A stretch of DNA of 64,000 nt from Chitinophagaceae bacterium (GCA_023229465.1 JALNZE010000010.1:59672-123671); one strand, 5' to 3'. Positions 43,227 to 53,180 are shown, counted from the first letter of the stretch. Numbers and translations are program-made. Notes: a model not told the origin generated them from the letters alone.

Positions 43227-44171
43227 TTACTTCTTCAACCCTATTTCACGCAATCTTTCATCCAGGTATTCGCCGGCAGTAATATCCCTGTAAGATTTAG
43301 GATGAGCCGCATCCACACAACTCTCCAGACAGGCCAGGCTCATATTACTTTTGGGGTGCAGAAAAAAGGGCATAGAAAACCGGCTGGTATGCCATAATGC
43401 TTTGGGTGGATTTATTACGCGGTGTGTGGTGCTTCGAAGTTTATTATTGGTGAGGCGTTGCAGCATATCGCCCACATTTACCACAATTTGATCAGGCAAA
43501 GAAGTCACATTCACCCATTCACCCTGCCTGGTAAGTACCTGCAAACCATCGGCAGAAGCGCCCACCAATAAAGTAATCAGGTTAATATCTTCATGCTGTT
43601 CGGCACGAATAGCGGTTTTAGGTTCCTGGGTAATCGGCGGATAATGGATACAGCGCAAAATAGAATTGCCTTTTTGTACGGGTTCATCAAAATAGTGTTC
43701 ATCCAGTGTAAGGTATAATGCAATAGCCTGCAGTAAGGCTGTTCCACTTTTTTCAAAATGACGGTAGGCATTAAACAGGGTACTATTAAAAGGAATAATC
43801 TCCTCTACCGAAACATTATCAGGATATTCAGCTTTTAGCGGATCATCGGCTTCCACAATTTGTCCATACTGGAAAAACTCTTTCAGATCAGGCGCCTCGC
43901 TGCCTTTGGCATGTTCACGGCCAAAGCTGGTATAACCACGTTGGCCCGCAAGACCTTTTATCTCATAATGCCGTTTTTTTTCTAGTGGCAGCGAAAAAAA
44001 TTGTTGTACATACTCATATTGATGGGCAATCAGCTCATCAGGAACGCCATGGTTTTTTACTGCCACAAAACCAACCTCTTCATAGGCTTCGCCCAAAGCC
44101 TTCACGAATGAGGCTTTACGCCCAGGATGGCCACTGAGAAAATCCGCTAAATCAACAACAGGAATAGACAT
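43227..44171 (-). CDS. 2-oxoglutarate/Fe(II) oxygenase, isopenicillin-N-synthase-like
   Basis: A 314-residue non-haem iron oxygenase. The N-terminal DIOX_N part is IPVVDLADFLSG...VGFVAVKNHGVPDE. The facial triad is H-x-D in RAEQHEDINLIT and the distal His in STTHRVINP, with the 2-oxoglutarate-binding Arg in TSRFSMPFF. Substrate unknown; in bacteria such enzymes hydroxylate or desaturate small molecules or form ethylene. It is preceded by a divergent DUF3089 lipoprotein and followed by the small exported protein. Confidence 0.87.
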   Translation of the reverse strand: MSIPVVDLADFLSGHPGRKASFVKALGEAYEEVGFVAVKNHGVPDELIAHQYEYVQQFFSLPLEKKRHYEIKGLAGQRGYTSFGREHAKGSEAPDLKEFFQYGQIVEADDPLKAEYPDNVSVEEIIPFNSTLFNAYRHFEKSGTALLQAIALYLTLDEHYFDEPVQKGNSILRCIHYPPITQEPKTAIRAEQHEDINLITLLVGASADGLQVLTRQGEWVNVTSLPDQIVVNVGDMLQRLTNNKLRSTTHRVINPPKALWHTSRFSMPFFLHPKSNMSLACLESCVDAAHPKSYRDITAGEYLDERLREIGLKK

Positions 44172-44298
44172 GGCTTGTAAGATTTAAGTATGGAAAATAC
44201 AGTTATTAACTGATGTCCGGAAAATTACAAAAGAACCCGCACATCACAGATTCTGTTGATAAGATGTATTTCTTGCAGATTTTTATCAACTTTATCAC

Positions 44299-45339
44299 AT
44301 GAATCAGAAAATCTGTTTGCTTATCCTGCTCGCTACACTACTAATAACCTCGTGCAGCAACCGGCTGCAAAAATCAACTGCCGGCTACTCATTTAGCCAT
44401 CCTTCCGGAACGCCAGACTATAGTAACCTCGATCACTGGGCGGCACATCCCTATAAAAAAGACCCTTCAGACAGCATCCCATTACCCCTGCGGAAAGGAT
44501 ATCAGGCTGATTCTAGTGTTGATGTGTTTTTTATTCATCCTACCACCTATACCGATACCCAACGATTATTAGGCTGGAATGCCCCCATTGATAATACTGA
44601 GCTGAATACCAAAACAGATTATACTACTATATTATTTCAGGCAAGTATTTTTAATGAAGCAGGCAGGGTTTTCTCGCCAAGATACCGTCAGGCAAATTTA
44701 TCCAGCTATTTTCCTGTTAGCGCCAACGATACTATCCAGGCATTGGCCGCTTTTATGGTAGCCTATGAAGATGTAAAAGCAGCTTTTACTTATTACCTGC
44801 AACACCATAATAATGGCCACCCCATCATCATTGCCTCACATAGCCAGGGTACAACGCATGCCAAAAGACTTCTGAAAGAGTTTTTTGAAGGCACCGCACT
44901 GCAAAAACAGTTGGTAGCGGCTTACCTGGTTGGTATACCACTCGAACCAGATTATTTTACCGCTATCAAGCCATGCATCACACCGTATCAAACAGGCTGT
45001 GCCTGCAGTTGGAGAACCTATAAAGAGGGGTATAAGCCGGATTATGTTTTGAAAGAAAAATTTACTGCCATAGTAACCAATCCACTTACCTGGGATGAGG
45101 GCATGCCCGCTGCGGACCGGAAAATGAATAAGGGTGGCTTATTACTGAACTTCAATAAGCTGCTAAAAAATGTTACCAATGCCAAAGTAAACGAAGGCGT
45201 ATTATGGACAGAGAAGCCCCATTTCTTTGGCAGCCTGTTTCTCAAAACAAAAAATTACCATGTAGCGGATCTGAACTTTTTTTACCTGAGTATCCGGGAA
45301 AATGCGAAGCAACGCGTTAGCGCATTTAGAAAAAAATAA
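44299..45339 (+). CDS. DUF3089 lipoprotein, alpha/beta-hydrolase-like
   Basis: A 346-residue exported lipoprotein (MNQKICLLILLATLLITSC, lipobox Cys19). It has the DUF3089 pattern VDVFFIHPTTYT, RYRQAN, AYEDVKAAFTYYL, and a nucleophile elbow IIIASHSQGTTHAKRL, so it is probably a serine hydrolase of the alpha/beta fold in the periplasm. The mature C-terminal part has CACSWRTY. Substrate unknown. A GTTGATAA/TTATCAAC pair (44255/44283) lies in its leader. Confidence 0.84.
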   Translation: MNQKICLLILLATLLITSCSNRLQKSTAGYSFSHPSGTPDYSNLDHWAAHPYKKDPSDSIPLPLRKGYQADSSVDVFFIHPTTYTDTQRLLGWNAPIDNTELNTKTDYTTILFQASIFNEAGRVFSPRYRQANLSSYFPVSANDTIQALAAFMVAYEDVKAAFTYYLQHHNNGHPIIIASHSQGTTHAKRLLKEFFEGTALQKQLVAAYLVGIPLEPDYFTAIKPCITPYQTGCACSWRTYKEGYKPDYVLKEKFTAIVTNPLTWDEGMPAADRKMNKGGLLLNFNKLLKNVTNAKVNEGVLWTEKPHFFGSLFLKTKNYHVADLNFFYLSIRENAKQRVSAFRKK

Positions 45340-45431
45340 ATCAATGTATTCCATCCTGCCACAGGCTAAAGCCCATGGGTCCAAAATAATTTCAAATATA
45401 TTTCCATGGCGCTTAAATGCCTTGAAGCTCA

Positions 45432-47729
45432 TTAATTACCATACACACTCAAAAATTTGATTCGCATAATTTTCAATTGCTCCCAGGTATAATTATTCTC
45501 ACTCAACTCTTCCTGTGCCACATCCAAAGAAGACGTTTGACAGCTTTTAAAATATTCAATAATCTCTTCCTGGTCGTATTCATCCAGCCATTCATCAATG
45601 GCATAATCCAGGTTTAGTTTAGTGCCACTGGCGGCAATGGTTTCCATTTCTTCAAGTAACTCATCCAGCTTCAGGCTCTTATTTTTGGCAATGGTTTCCA
45701 GGTGTATTTTCTTGTCTACATTCTGTATTATGTAAATTTTGTTATTGGCTTTATTGGCCACACTCTTCATCACAAAATCATCCGGCTTCTCAATATCATT
45801 CTCTTCTACATATTTGGCTATCAGTTCCACAAATGGTTTGCCAAATTTGATAGACTTGCCCTTGCTCACACCCTGGCATTTTTCCATTTCCTCCAGTGTG
45901 GTAGGATAAATGGTGGCCATATCCTGTAATGAGTTCTCCAGAAAAATAACGAATGGAGGCAGGCTTTTTTTCTTGGCTTCTTTCTGCCGAAGCTCTTTCA
46001 GCATTTCAAACAATTTCTCATCGGCTGCCGCGCCAGTTTGTGAAGCATTCTCTCCTTCATCTTCATCAAACTGGGCATTTTCAAATAAATTATTCAGCAC
46101 AATTTTGAATGAAACCGGTTTCTTCAGAAACTTTTCACCCTTAACCGTCATCTTAAGCAACCCGTATTCTTCAATATCTTTTTTAATCAGGTTTTCCAGC
46201 AACATCTGCCGTACCAGGCTGTTCCATAAATGGCTTTCTTTATCCTTACCTATGCCAAAAACGGGTAAGGCATCATGACGATAGATATTGATCTGTGGGG
46301 TAAGTTTTCCCATTACCACATTCACCGCGTAATCGGTAACAAAGCGTTCATCCAGCGCTTTAATTACTTTCAGCATTTTAACTACTTCTTCTTTCGCTTC
46401 AATTTTTTCTTTGGGGTGCAGGCAGTTATCGCAATTGCCGCAATTGGGCTCATCCCAATCCTCTCCAAAATAATGGAGTAATATTTTACGACGGCATACG
46501 GCGCTTTCTGCATAAGCCACTGTTTCATCAATCAGCTGTGCCCCTACTTCCCTTTCACTCAAGGGCTTATCACGCATCAGGTGTTCCAGTTTCGACACAT
46601 CCTTATGCGAATAATATAAAACACAAAGGCCTTCCATTCCATCTCTTCCCGCACGACCCGTTTCCTGGTAATAGTTTTCAATGGATTTGGGAATATTGAA
46701 ATGTATCACATAGCGGATATCCGGTTTATCAATACCCATTCCAAAAGCAATGGTAGCTACAATAACCTGTACATCTTCATTCAAAAATTTATCCTGCCTG
46801 TCTGCACGCAATTTCTGATCAAGCCCAGCATGATAGGCAACCGCTTTTATCTGGTTAGCCACTAATATCTCTGCCAGTTCTTCTGTCGTTTTTCGGTTAA
46901 GGGTATAAATAATACCACTTTTGCCTTTATGCCCGGTAATGAATTTTACAATACTCCTGATGGTTTGATCTTTCTCTATCTTAGGTTGTATTTCATAATA
47001 CAGGTTGGCACGATTGAAGGAGGATAGAAAAATATTTGGCTCGCGCAGACTAAGATTTTTAACAATATCACTCTTCACTTTTGGAGTAGCCGTTGCTGTT
47101 AAAGCCACAACAGGAATATCCGGGTTGATGATATCCATCATCTCACGAAGGCGCCGGTATTCCGGCCTGAAATCATGGCCCCATTCCGAAATACAGTGCG
47201 CTTCATCCACCGCAAAAAAGGAGATGGGCAGGTCGCCAAAGAATTCGAGATTCTCCTGTTTGGTGAGTGTTTCGGGGGCAACATATAATAGTTTGGTCTT
47301 GCCTGCAGTCAAATCATCCTTCACTGCCTTAATCTGCCCCTTATTCAGTGAGGAATTTAGAAAATGAGCCACTTCATCATTCTCACTATAGCCCCGTACC
47401 AGGTCAACCTGGTTTTTCATTAAAGCGATGAGGGGAGAAACGATGATGGCGCAGCCGGGCATAATCAGGGCAGGCAACTGGTAACAAAGGCTCTTTCCAC
47501 CACCGGTAGGCATGATCACGAATGTATCCTGACCATTTAATACGCTGTTAATAGCGGGCTCCTGTGTGCCCTTAAATTCCCTGAAACCAAAATAGGTTTC
47601 CAGTGCCCCATAAATATCATAATTATGGGGAGTTTTCACTTTTATAGTCCCGGACCCTTTCGATGCAGTAACTGCTTTGGCCGTTGTTACCAATGGTTTG
47701 GGGGCTTTTTTATTAGTACTTGTAGCCAT
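45432..47729 (-). CDS. recQ: ATP-dependent DNA helicase RecQ
   Basis: A 765-residue RecQ. The helicase core has FVIMPTGGGKSLCYQLPAL (Walker A), VDEAHCISEWGHDFRPEY (DEAH), VALTATATPKV, GRAGRDGMEG, and a zinc-binding CRRKILLHYFGE-n-CGNCDNCLHP module. A winged-helix domain and a C-terminal HRDC-like segment (PPFVIFLENSLQDMATIYPT) follow. It unwinds DNA in recombination and repair. The N-terminal 35 residues are a Lys/Thr-rich tail that is not part of the domain. The gene is convergent with the DUF3089 gene. Confidence 0.95.
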   Translation of the reverse strand: MATSTNKKAPKPLVTTAKAVTASKGSGTIKVKTPHNYDIYGALETYFGFREFKGTQEPAINSVLNGQDTFVIMPTGGGKSLCYQLPALIMPGCAIIVSPLIALMKNQVDLVRGYSENDEVAHFLNSSLNKGQIKAVKDDLTAGKTKLLYVAPETLTKQENLEFFGDLPISFFAVDEAHCISEWGHDFRPEYRRLREMMDIINPDIPVVALTATATPKVKSDIVKNLSLREPNIFLSSFNRANLYYEIQPKIEKDQTIRSIVKFITGHKGKSGIIYTLNRKTTEELAEILVANQIKAVAYHAGLDQKLRADRQDKFLNEDVQVIVATIAFGMGIDKPDIRYVIHFNIPKSIENYYQETGRAGRDGMEGLCVLYYSHKDVSKLEHLMRDKPLSEREVGAQLIDETVAYAESAVCRRKILLHYFGEDWDEPNCGNCDNCLHPKEKIEAKEEVVKMLKVIKALDERFVTDYAVNVVMGKLTPQINIYRHDALPVFGIGKDKESHLWNSLVRQMLLENLIKKDIEEYGLLKMTVKGEKFLKKPVSFKIVLNNLFENAQFDEDEGENASQTGAAADEKLFEMLKELRQKEAKKKSLPPFVIFLENSLQDMATIYPTTLEEMEKCQGVSKGKSIKFGKPFVELIAKYVEENDIEKPDDFVMKSVANKANNKIYIIQNVDKKIHLETIAKNKSLKLDELLEEMETIAASGTKLNLDYAIDEWLDEYDQEEIIEYFKSCQTSSLDVAQEELSENNYTWEQLKIMRIKFLSVYGN

Positions 47730-47951
47730 GTATCAAAATCTATTTTCATCCCGCAGGGCGGGAACACTTACGATTATATAATTTAGGTCATTTTCCGGAA
47801 ATATTCGCTTAAAATTTATAAGCGGTTAGGTTTATTGAGAAATGTCTCCGGCTGTAATGATTATCCCCCAGATTTTAGCGGAAAGCTTATTTAAAAGGCT
47901 CACGAAGTTACTGAAGTATGGGCGCAATACCTTCAGTTTGCCGTTAAACTT

Positions 47952-47959
47952 TACCTTTG
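47952..47959 (+). promoter_or_regulatory. -7 promoter box at the kpsF start
   Basis: TACCTTTG in the context TTTACCTTTGC is an exact -7 box only 6 bp before the ATG at 47966. Transcription would start at or next to the ATG, so the mRNA is likely leaderless or has a leader of only a few nt. Confidence 0.55.
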
Positions 47960-47965
47960 CAGAGA

Positions 47966-48928
47966 ATGAACCCATCCATCCAACAAACGGCATTGCATAC
48001 CATAGCGCTGGAAGCCGCCTCCATAGCCGGTTTGGCCGCTTTTATTGATGCCTCCTTTTCAAAAGCGGTAAACACTATCCACCAGTCAAAAGGCAGACTG
48101 GTCATCAGTGGAATAGGCAAAAGCGCCATTGTTGCCCAGAAGATTGTGTCTACCTTAAATTCTACAGGAACACCTTCCCTTTTTATGCATGCGGCCGATG
48201 CGATCCATGGCGACCTTGGCATGGTACAGAAAGAAGATGTAGTACTCATCATCAGTAAGAGTGGCGAAAGCCCCGAAATTAAAGTACTGGTACCCCTGAT
48301 AAAAAATTTTGGTAATACGTTGATTGGCATGGTGGGACATACCGAAAGTTTTCTGGCTACGCATGGAGATATCATACTGAATACGACAGTTAGCAAAGAG
48401 GCCTGCCCCAATAACCTTGCCCCTACCAGCAGCACTACTGCACAAATGGTGATGGGTGATGTACTGGCTGTTTGCCTGATGCAGTTGAATGGGTTTAGCG
48501 GACAGGATTTTGCAAAATTTCATCCGGGTGGTAACCTGGGTAAACGTTTATACCTGCGTGTAGCCGACCTGATCATCAATAATGAACGGCCGGCCGTTTT
48601 ACCTACAGCCAGTTTAAAAGAAGTGATAGTTGAGATCACCGAAAAAAGATTGGGCGTTACCGCCGTTGTAGATGCCGGCAACCAGGTAATGGGTATTATT
48701 ACCGATGGCGACCTGAGAAGAATGCTGGAGAAAAGCGATCATATTCAATCCATCACTGCCAAAGACATTTTATCACTTCATCCCAAAACAATTCAGGCAT
48801 CCTTATTAGCGGTAGAAGCGCTGGATCTGTTAAGAAAAAATGATATCAGCCAGTTGATTGTAGAAGAAAAGGGAACCTACCAGGGTATCTTACATATACA
48901 TGACCTGATCAGGGAAGGAATTGTATAA
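47966..48928 (+). CDS. kpsF: Arabinose-5-phosphate isomerase KpsF/GutQ
   Basis: A 320-residue sugar isomerase from the ATG at 47966 (a TTG three codons earlier is possible). The SIS domain has GRLVISGIGKSAIVAQKIV, SGESPEIKVLVPLI, and APTSSTTAQMVMGD, and two CBS domains occupy the last 110 residues. It converts ribulose-5-phosphate to arabinose-5-phosphate, the first step to KDO for lipopolysaccharide. It is followed by manC 76 bp downstream. Confidence 0.92.
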   Translation: MNPSIQQTALHTIALEAASIAGLAAFIDASFSKAVNTIHQSKGRLVISGIGKSAIVAQKIVSTLNSTGTPSLFMHAADAIHGDLGMVQKEDVVLIISKSGESPEIKVLVPLIKNFGNTLIGMVGHTESFLATHGDIILNTTVSKEACPNNLAPTSSTTAQMVMGDVLAVCLMQLNGFSGQDFAKFHPGGNLGKRLYLRVADLIINNERPAVLPTASLKEVIVEITEKRLGVTAVVDAGNQVMGIITDGDLRRMLEKSDHIQSITAKDILSLHPKTIQASLLAVEALDLLRKNDISQLIVEEKGTYQGILHIHDLIREGIV

Positions 48929-48959
48929 GATATATGATGGGATGCGTTAAATAAGCCTG

Positions 48960-48967
48960 TAGTTTTG
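48960..48967 (+). promoter_or_regulatory. -7 promoter box for manC
   Basis: TAGTTTTG, an exact TAnnTTTG, 45 bp before the manC ATG (49005). No TTG at proper distance. A separate promoter for manC is therefore possible. Confidence 0.4.
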
Positions 48968-49004
48968 CACCGCATATTGCAAAAACGCTAACCATGCAAC
49001 ACTT

Positions 49005-50087
49005 ATGAATAAGCATCACTATGTAGCCATCATGGCCGGTGGTATTGGCAGTCGTTTCTGGCCAAGCAGCCGAGCAGCTTATCCTAAACAGTTCCTCGAT
49101 ATTCTGAACACAGGTAAATCATTAATCCAGTGGACCTATGAACGATACACCGACTTTATTCCTGCCGAAAATATTTATATAGTTACCTCAACCGAGTATT
49201 GTCATATTGTAAAAGAGCAGTTACCCGGAATTAGTGATGAAAACATATTGGCGGAACCCAGCCGAAAAAATACCGCGCCCTGTGTAGCTTATATCTCTTT
49301 TAAACTTCTCCAGAAAGATCCGGAAGCCTCTCTCATTGTGGCACCCGCCGATCACCTGATTCTCGATAATGAGAATTTTAAGAAGATCACTTTACAGTCA
49401 CTGGATTTTGTGGGCCATATTAAAGCGCTGGTTACACTGGGCATTAAACCAACCCATCCCAATACAGGCTATGGGTATATTCAACATGAACCCCTGGCTG
49501 TGGCAGATGGTATTTACCAGGTAAAAACTTTTACCGAAAAGCCAACCCTTGAATTGGCCAGAACTTTTTTAGCCAGTGGCGATTTTTTATGGAACGCGGG
49601 TATTTTTGTCTGGAGGGTGAAGAATGTGATAAAAGCCTTTGAACATTACCAACCGGAAATGTTTGAGCTTTTTGATACGGAAAAAGAACATTTCAATACC
49701 CCCGGAGAAAGGGATGCCATCAATCGAATCTATCCTTTGTGTACCAATGTGTCTATCGACTTTGCCATTATGGAAAAAGCGGATAATGTGTATGTGATCC
49801 CCTCTTCTTTCGGCTGGAGTGACCTGGGTACCTGGAACAGCGCTTATGATAATTTTGAGAAAGATTACCTGGGCAACGCCGTATCCGGCGAAAACGTGAT
49901 TGTAATAGATGCTACCAAATGCATGGTATCGGCCCCCAACGAAAAATTATTGGTATTACAGGGTCTCGATGATTTTATTATTGTAGATACAAAAGATGTT
50001 TTACTGATCTGCCAAAAAGAGAAGGAACAGTCCATTAAAGAATATGTGGCTGAGGTGAAAAGGAATAAGGGAGATAAGTATCTCTGA
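49005..50087 (+). CDS. manC: Mannose-1-phosphate guanylyltransferase
   Basis: A 360-residue nucleotidyltransferase. The nucleotide-binding stretch AIMAGGIGSRFWPSSRAAYPK is at residues about 9-29, followed by LAEPSRKNTAPCVAYI, APADHLI, GIKPTHPNTGYGYIQ and FTEKP. It makes GDP-mannose from mannose-1-phosphate and GTP for surface glycans. Length fits the one-domain GMP type without the C-terminal isomerase. It lies next to kpsF, both for surface polysaccharide, but separate promoters are possible. Confidence 0.92.
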   Translation: MNKHHYVAIMAGGIGSRFWPSSRAAYPKQFLDILNTGKSLIQWTYERYTDFIPAENIYIVTSTEYCHIVKEQLPGISDENILAEPSRKNTAPCVAYISFKLLQKDPEASLIVAPADHLILDNENFKKITLQSLDFVGHIKALVTLGIKPTHPNTGYGYIQHEPLAVADGIYQVKTFTEKPTLELARTFLASGDFLWNAGIFVWRVKNVIKAFEHYQPEMFELFDTEKEHFNTPGERDAINRIYPLCTNVSIDFAIMEKADNVYVIPSSFGWSDLGTWNSAYDNFEKDYLGNAVSGENVIVIDATKCMVSAPNEKLLVLQGLDDFIIVDTKDVLLICQKEKEQSIKEYVAEVKRNKGDKYL

Positions 50088-50145
50088 TTTTACGGATTGG
50101 CTGATGATTTCTTTCCCATACCACCTAATCAGTGTGAATAATTAT

Positions 50146-50153
50146 TAAATTTG
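50146..50153 (+). promoter_or_regulatory. -7 promoter box for KASIII-like gene
   Basis: TAAATTTG, an exact TAnnTTTG, 45 bp before the ATG at 50199. No clear -33 TTG. Confidence 0.4.
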
Positions 50154-50198
50154 TTACGTCTTGGTGCAGCTAACCTAAAAGCATTAACCCCCTTGCTT

Positions 50199-51278
50199 AT
50201 GCCTCAAATAAGAACAGTAATCACCGGTACCGGAAGCTATATTCCCAAAAATGTTAAAACCAACAGGGAATTTATACAACAGGATTTTTATAGCGAGGAC
50301 CATGAACATATTGTTGCGCCCCCCAATGAGATCGTAGACAAGTTCAGGGATATAACGGGTATTGAAGAACGCCGTTATGTGGATGACAATATGAATTCAT
50401 CCGATATGGCAACGATAGCCGCCAGGCTTGCTATTGCTGATGCCGGCATCGATCCTGAAACATTGGACCAGCTTATTTTCGCACACAATTTTGGGAATGT
50501 TTTAAAAAATACTATACAAACAGATGTATTGCCCGCACTGGCATCCAGGGTAAAACAATCCTTAGGTATCCGCAATCCGGATTGTGTAGCGTACGATATT
50601 TTGTTTGGATGCCCTGGATGGATACAGGGTGTGATACAGGCCGATGCCTATATCAAAGCCGGCATTGCAAAAAAGTGTTTGGTAATAGGCGCCGAAACCC
50701 TGAGCAGGGTAATTGACATCTATGACCGAGACAGTATGATCTTCAGCGATGGCGCCGGAGCCACTGTTATTGAGGCGATACCCGCTTCAGAAACAAATAG
50801 TGGCATATTAGCCACTTCTGTTCAAAGCCACTGTGTTGATGAAGCCTTTTTTCTGCATTTTGGAAAATCTAATTTTCCGGGCGCTGACCCCGATATCCGT
50901 TATATTAAGATGAAGGGACGAAAAGTATATGAGTATGCTATAAAAAACGTGCCCCTTGCAATGAAAACCTGTTTGGATAAATGCGGATTACATGTTAGCG
51001 ATGTAAAAAAATTCTTCCTGCACCAGGCCAATGAAAAAATGGATGAAGGTTTTGTAAAAGCGCTCTACAGGTTATACGGAATAAAAGAGATCCCCGCGGA
51101 TATCATGCCCATGAGTATTCATAAATTAGGCAACAGTTCTGTGGCCACCATCCCTACATTGTACGACCTGGTAAAACATAACTCATTAAATGAACACGAA
51201 CTGAACCCGGGAGATGTAGTAATGTTTGCTTCGGTTGGTGCGGGAATGAATATTAATGCGATCTGTTACAGGGTTTGA
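50199..51278 (+). CDS. 3-oxoacyl-ACP synthase III (KASIII/FabH-like)
   Basis: A 359-residue thiolase-fold enzyme. The ATG at 50199 (MPQIRTVITGTGSY) fits FabH starts; an in-frame TTG at 50151 is rejected. Catalytic Cys138 is in ILFGCPGW, His275 in FFLHQANEKM and Asn312 in HKLGNSSVAT, so all three active-site residues are present. The family condenses acetyl- or acyl-CoA with malonyl-ACP; members this diverged often make special fatty acids or natural products. It ends directly against the purF-like stop (51278/51279), with no gap. Confidence 0.86.
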   Translation: MPQIRTVITGTGSYIPKNVKTNREFIQQDFYSEDHEHIVAPPNEIVDKFRDITGIEERRYVDDNMNSSDMATIAARLAIADAGIDPETLDQLIFAHNFGNVLKNTIQTDVLPALASRVKQSLGIRNPDCVAYDILFGCPGWIQGVIQADAYIKAGIAKKCLVIGAETLSRVIDIYDRDSMIFSDGAGATVIEAIPASETNSGILATSVQSHCVDEAFFLHFGKSNFPGADPDIRYIKMKGRKVYEYAIKNVPLAMKTCLDKCGLHVSDVKKFFLHQANEKMDEGFVKALYRLYGIKEIPADIMPMSIHKLGNSSVATIPTLYDLVKHNSLNEHELNPGDVVMFASVGAGMNINAICYRV

Positions 51279-53126
51279 TTAATAGCCCCGCACATTCTTC
51301 CCTTCCATATAATTTAAGAAAGCCTTGTTCACCACTTTGTTTCCTCCGGGCGTTGGATAATTTCCGGTGAAGTACCAGTCGCCGGTATTGGTAGGGCAAC
51401 TATCGTGAAGATCCTCAATGGTTTGATAGATCACCTGCACATTGAGATCTATTTCCGGCGGTGTGATGAGCTGTGCTATTTTATCGGATATTTCCTGTGT
51501 AGTAAAGGGCTTATACACCTGGCGAACCACGTTTTCAATATGTAACTGGTTATTGCGCTGCAGTTCTTTTATTTTTTCATGAAGCTCAGTAAGTATATGC
51601 TCCATATTTCTTTCTTTCAGCAAGGCAACGGCAGCACGAAAAGCAATAAAATCGCCGAGCTTGCTCATATCTATTCCATAACAATCGGGATAACGTATCT
51701 GTGGCGCGGAAGAGACCACAATAATTTTTTTGGGTTGCAGCCTGGCCAGCATTCGAACAATACTTTCTTTAAGCGTAGTACCGCGTACAATACTGTCATC
51801 AATAACCACAATAGTATCTTCATTACGGCGAACTGTTCCGTATGTAATATCGTATACGTGCTGCACCATTTCATTCCTGTTCGCATCTTCCGTAATAAAG
51901 GTGCGCAGCTTTACATCTTTAATGGCAATTTTCTCCTGCCGTATTTTCCGGTTCACCATCTCTTCCAGTTTCTCCGGCGTAAAATCATTGCCCCAGCTTA
52001 AAATACGTTCTACTTTAATCTTGTTCAGGTATTCTTCCATCCCTTTCACCAAGCCATAAAAAGCCACTTCGGCGGTATTGGGAATATAAGAGATGATCGT
52101 ATTTTTTAAGTCGTAGTTAATACTTTCCAAAACCGTTTTACTCAAATGATGCCCGAGAGCAATTCTTTCCCGGTAAATTTTTTCATCACTGCCGCGCGAG
52201 AAATAGATACGCTCAAAGCTGCAGGCTCTTCTTTCTTTGGGTTCTAATATCTGTTCCAGCCGGTAGCCGCCATGATCATCTACGATTAAAGCCATGCCAG
52301 GCATTAGTTCCAATACTTCATTCTCTCCAACATTAAAAGTGGTACGTATGGCAGCGCGCTCGCTGGAAGCAACAATCACTTCATCATCAATATAATAATA
52401 AGCCGGACGGATACCGTGGGCATCTCGCATTACAAAACTGTAGCCATTACCCAATAAAGCGCCAACGGTATAACCCCCGTCAAATAGTGGCGTTGCCTTC
52501 CTCAATACTTTGGCAATATCCGCGGCATTGGGATGCTGTTCATCTTCTTTGGTTAAAAAATGATGCAGCACTTCCATCATAGCGGCCAGATCACTTTGCT
52601 TCTGAAAATCGCCCGGACTCATATTAATCAGATCAAACAACTCATCTGTATTCACGAGGTTAAAATTTCCGGCCAATGCAATATTTCTGCCGGGCATCAG
52701 ATCACGCTTGATGAATGGGTGACAAAATTCTACATTATTCTTGCCCTGGGTTCCATACCGTAAATGGCCCAGCAATACTTCTCCGAGAAAAGGCAAATGG
52801 CCCTTCATTAAACCCGGGTGTTGTTTGATATCCGGCTGGTATTTTTCGAGTTCAGCTATTTCCTGGCCAATTCTGAAAAAAAGATCGGCGATGGGTTGTT
52901 GCGCGTTGCTGCGCATTCTGTGTAAAAAGGGGTTACCGGGTTCGGTATCCAATTTTACCGTGGCTATTCCTGCCCCATCCTGGCCACGGTTATGTTGCTT
53001 TTCCATGAGCAGGTACAGCTTATTTAGGCCGTAAGTAACCGCTCCGTATTGCCGGAGATAATAAGAGAAAGGCTTTCTCAATCGAATGTAGGCAAGGCCG
53101 CATTCATGTTTGATTTCGTCGCTCAT
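51279..53126 (-). CDS. Amidophosphoribosyltransferase family (PurF-like, long form)
   Basis: A 615-residue protein from the ATG at 53126 (MSDEIKHECGLAYI). Cys9 is the likely N-terminal nucleophile after removal of an eight-residue propeptide, as in PurF. The glutaminase domain has KGHLPFLGEVLLGHLRYGT. The phosphoribosyltransferase motif is TIVVIDDSIVRGTTLKES. It is about 100-130 residues longer than E. coli PurF because of inserts. Bacteroidota often have both a normal purF and a long paralogue, so this may be the paralogue. A strong hairpin lies just before its start (53136-53177). Confidence 0.85.
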   Translation of the reverse strand: MSDEIKHECGLAYIRLRKPFSYYLRQYGAVTYGLNKLYLLMEKQHNRGQDGAGIATVKLDTEPGNPFLHRMRSNAQQPIADLFFRIGQEIAELEKYQPDIKQHPGLMKGHLPFLGEVLLGHLRYGTQGKNNVEFCHPFIKRDLMPGRNIALAGNFNLVNTDELFDLINMSPGDFQKQSDLAAMMEVLHHFLTKEDEQHPNAADIAKVLRKATPLFDGGYTVGALLGNGYSFVMRDAHGIRPAYYYIDDEVIVASSERAAIRTTFNVGENEVLELMPGMALIVDDHGGYRLEQILEPKERRACSFERIYFSRGSDEKIYRERIALGHHLSKTVLESINYDLKNTIISYIPNTAEVAFYGLVKGMEEYLNKIKVERILSWGNDFTPEKLEEMVNRKIRQEKIAIKDVKLRTFITEDANRNEMVQHVYDITYGTVRRNEDTIVVIDDSIVRGTTLKESIVRMLARLQPKKIIVVSSAPQIRYPDCYGIDMSKLGDFIAFRAAVALLKERNMEHILTELHEKIKELQRNNQLHIENVVRQVYKPFTTQEISDKIAQLITPPEIDLNVQVIYQTIEDLHDSCPTNTGDWYFTGNYPTPGGNKVVNKAFLNYMEGKNVRGY

Positions 53127-53135
53127 GATGGTATT

Positions 53136-53177
53136 TAAAAGAAAGTGGCGAAGGTACAACTCCGCCACTTTCTTTTA
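53136..53177 (-). terminator. Terminator-like hairpin between FMN reductase and purF-like gene
   Basis: A 15-bp perfect stem TAAAAGAAAGTGGCG (53136-53150) / CGCCACTTTCTTTTA (53163-53177), 12-nt loop. On the minus strand the 3' arm ends in TTTCTTTTA, followed by AATACC. It terminates the FMN reductase transcript, or attenuates purF, whose ATG (53126) is 9 bp beyond it. Confidence 0.65.
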
Positions 53178-53180
53178 CTG

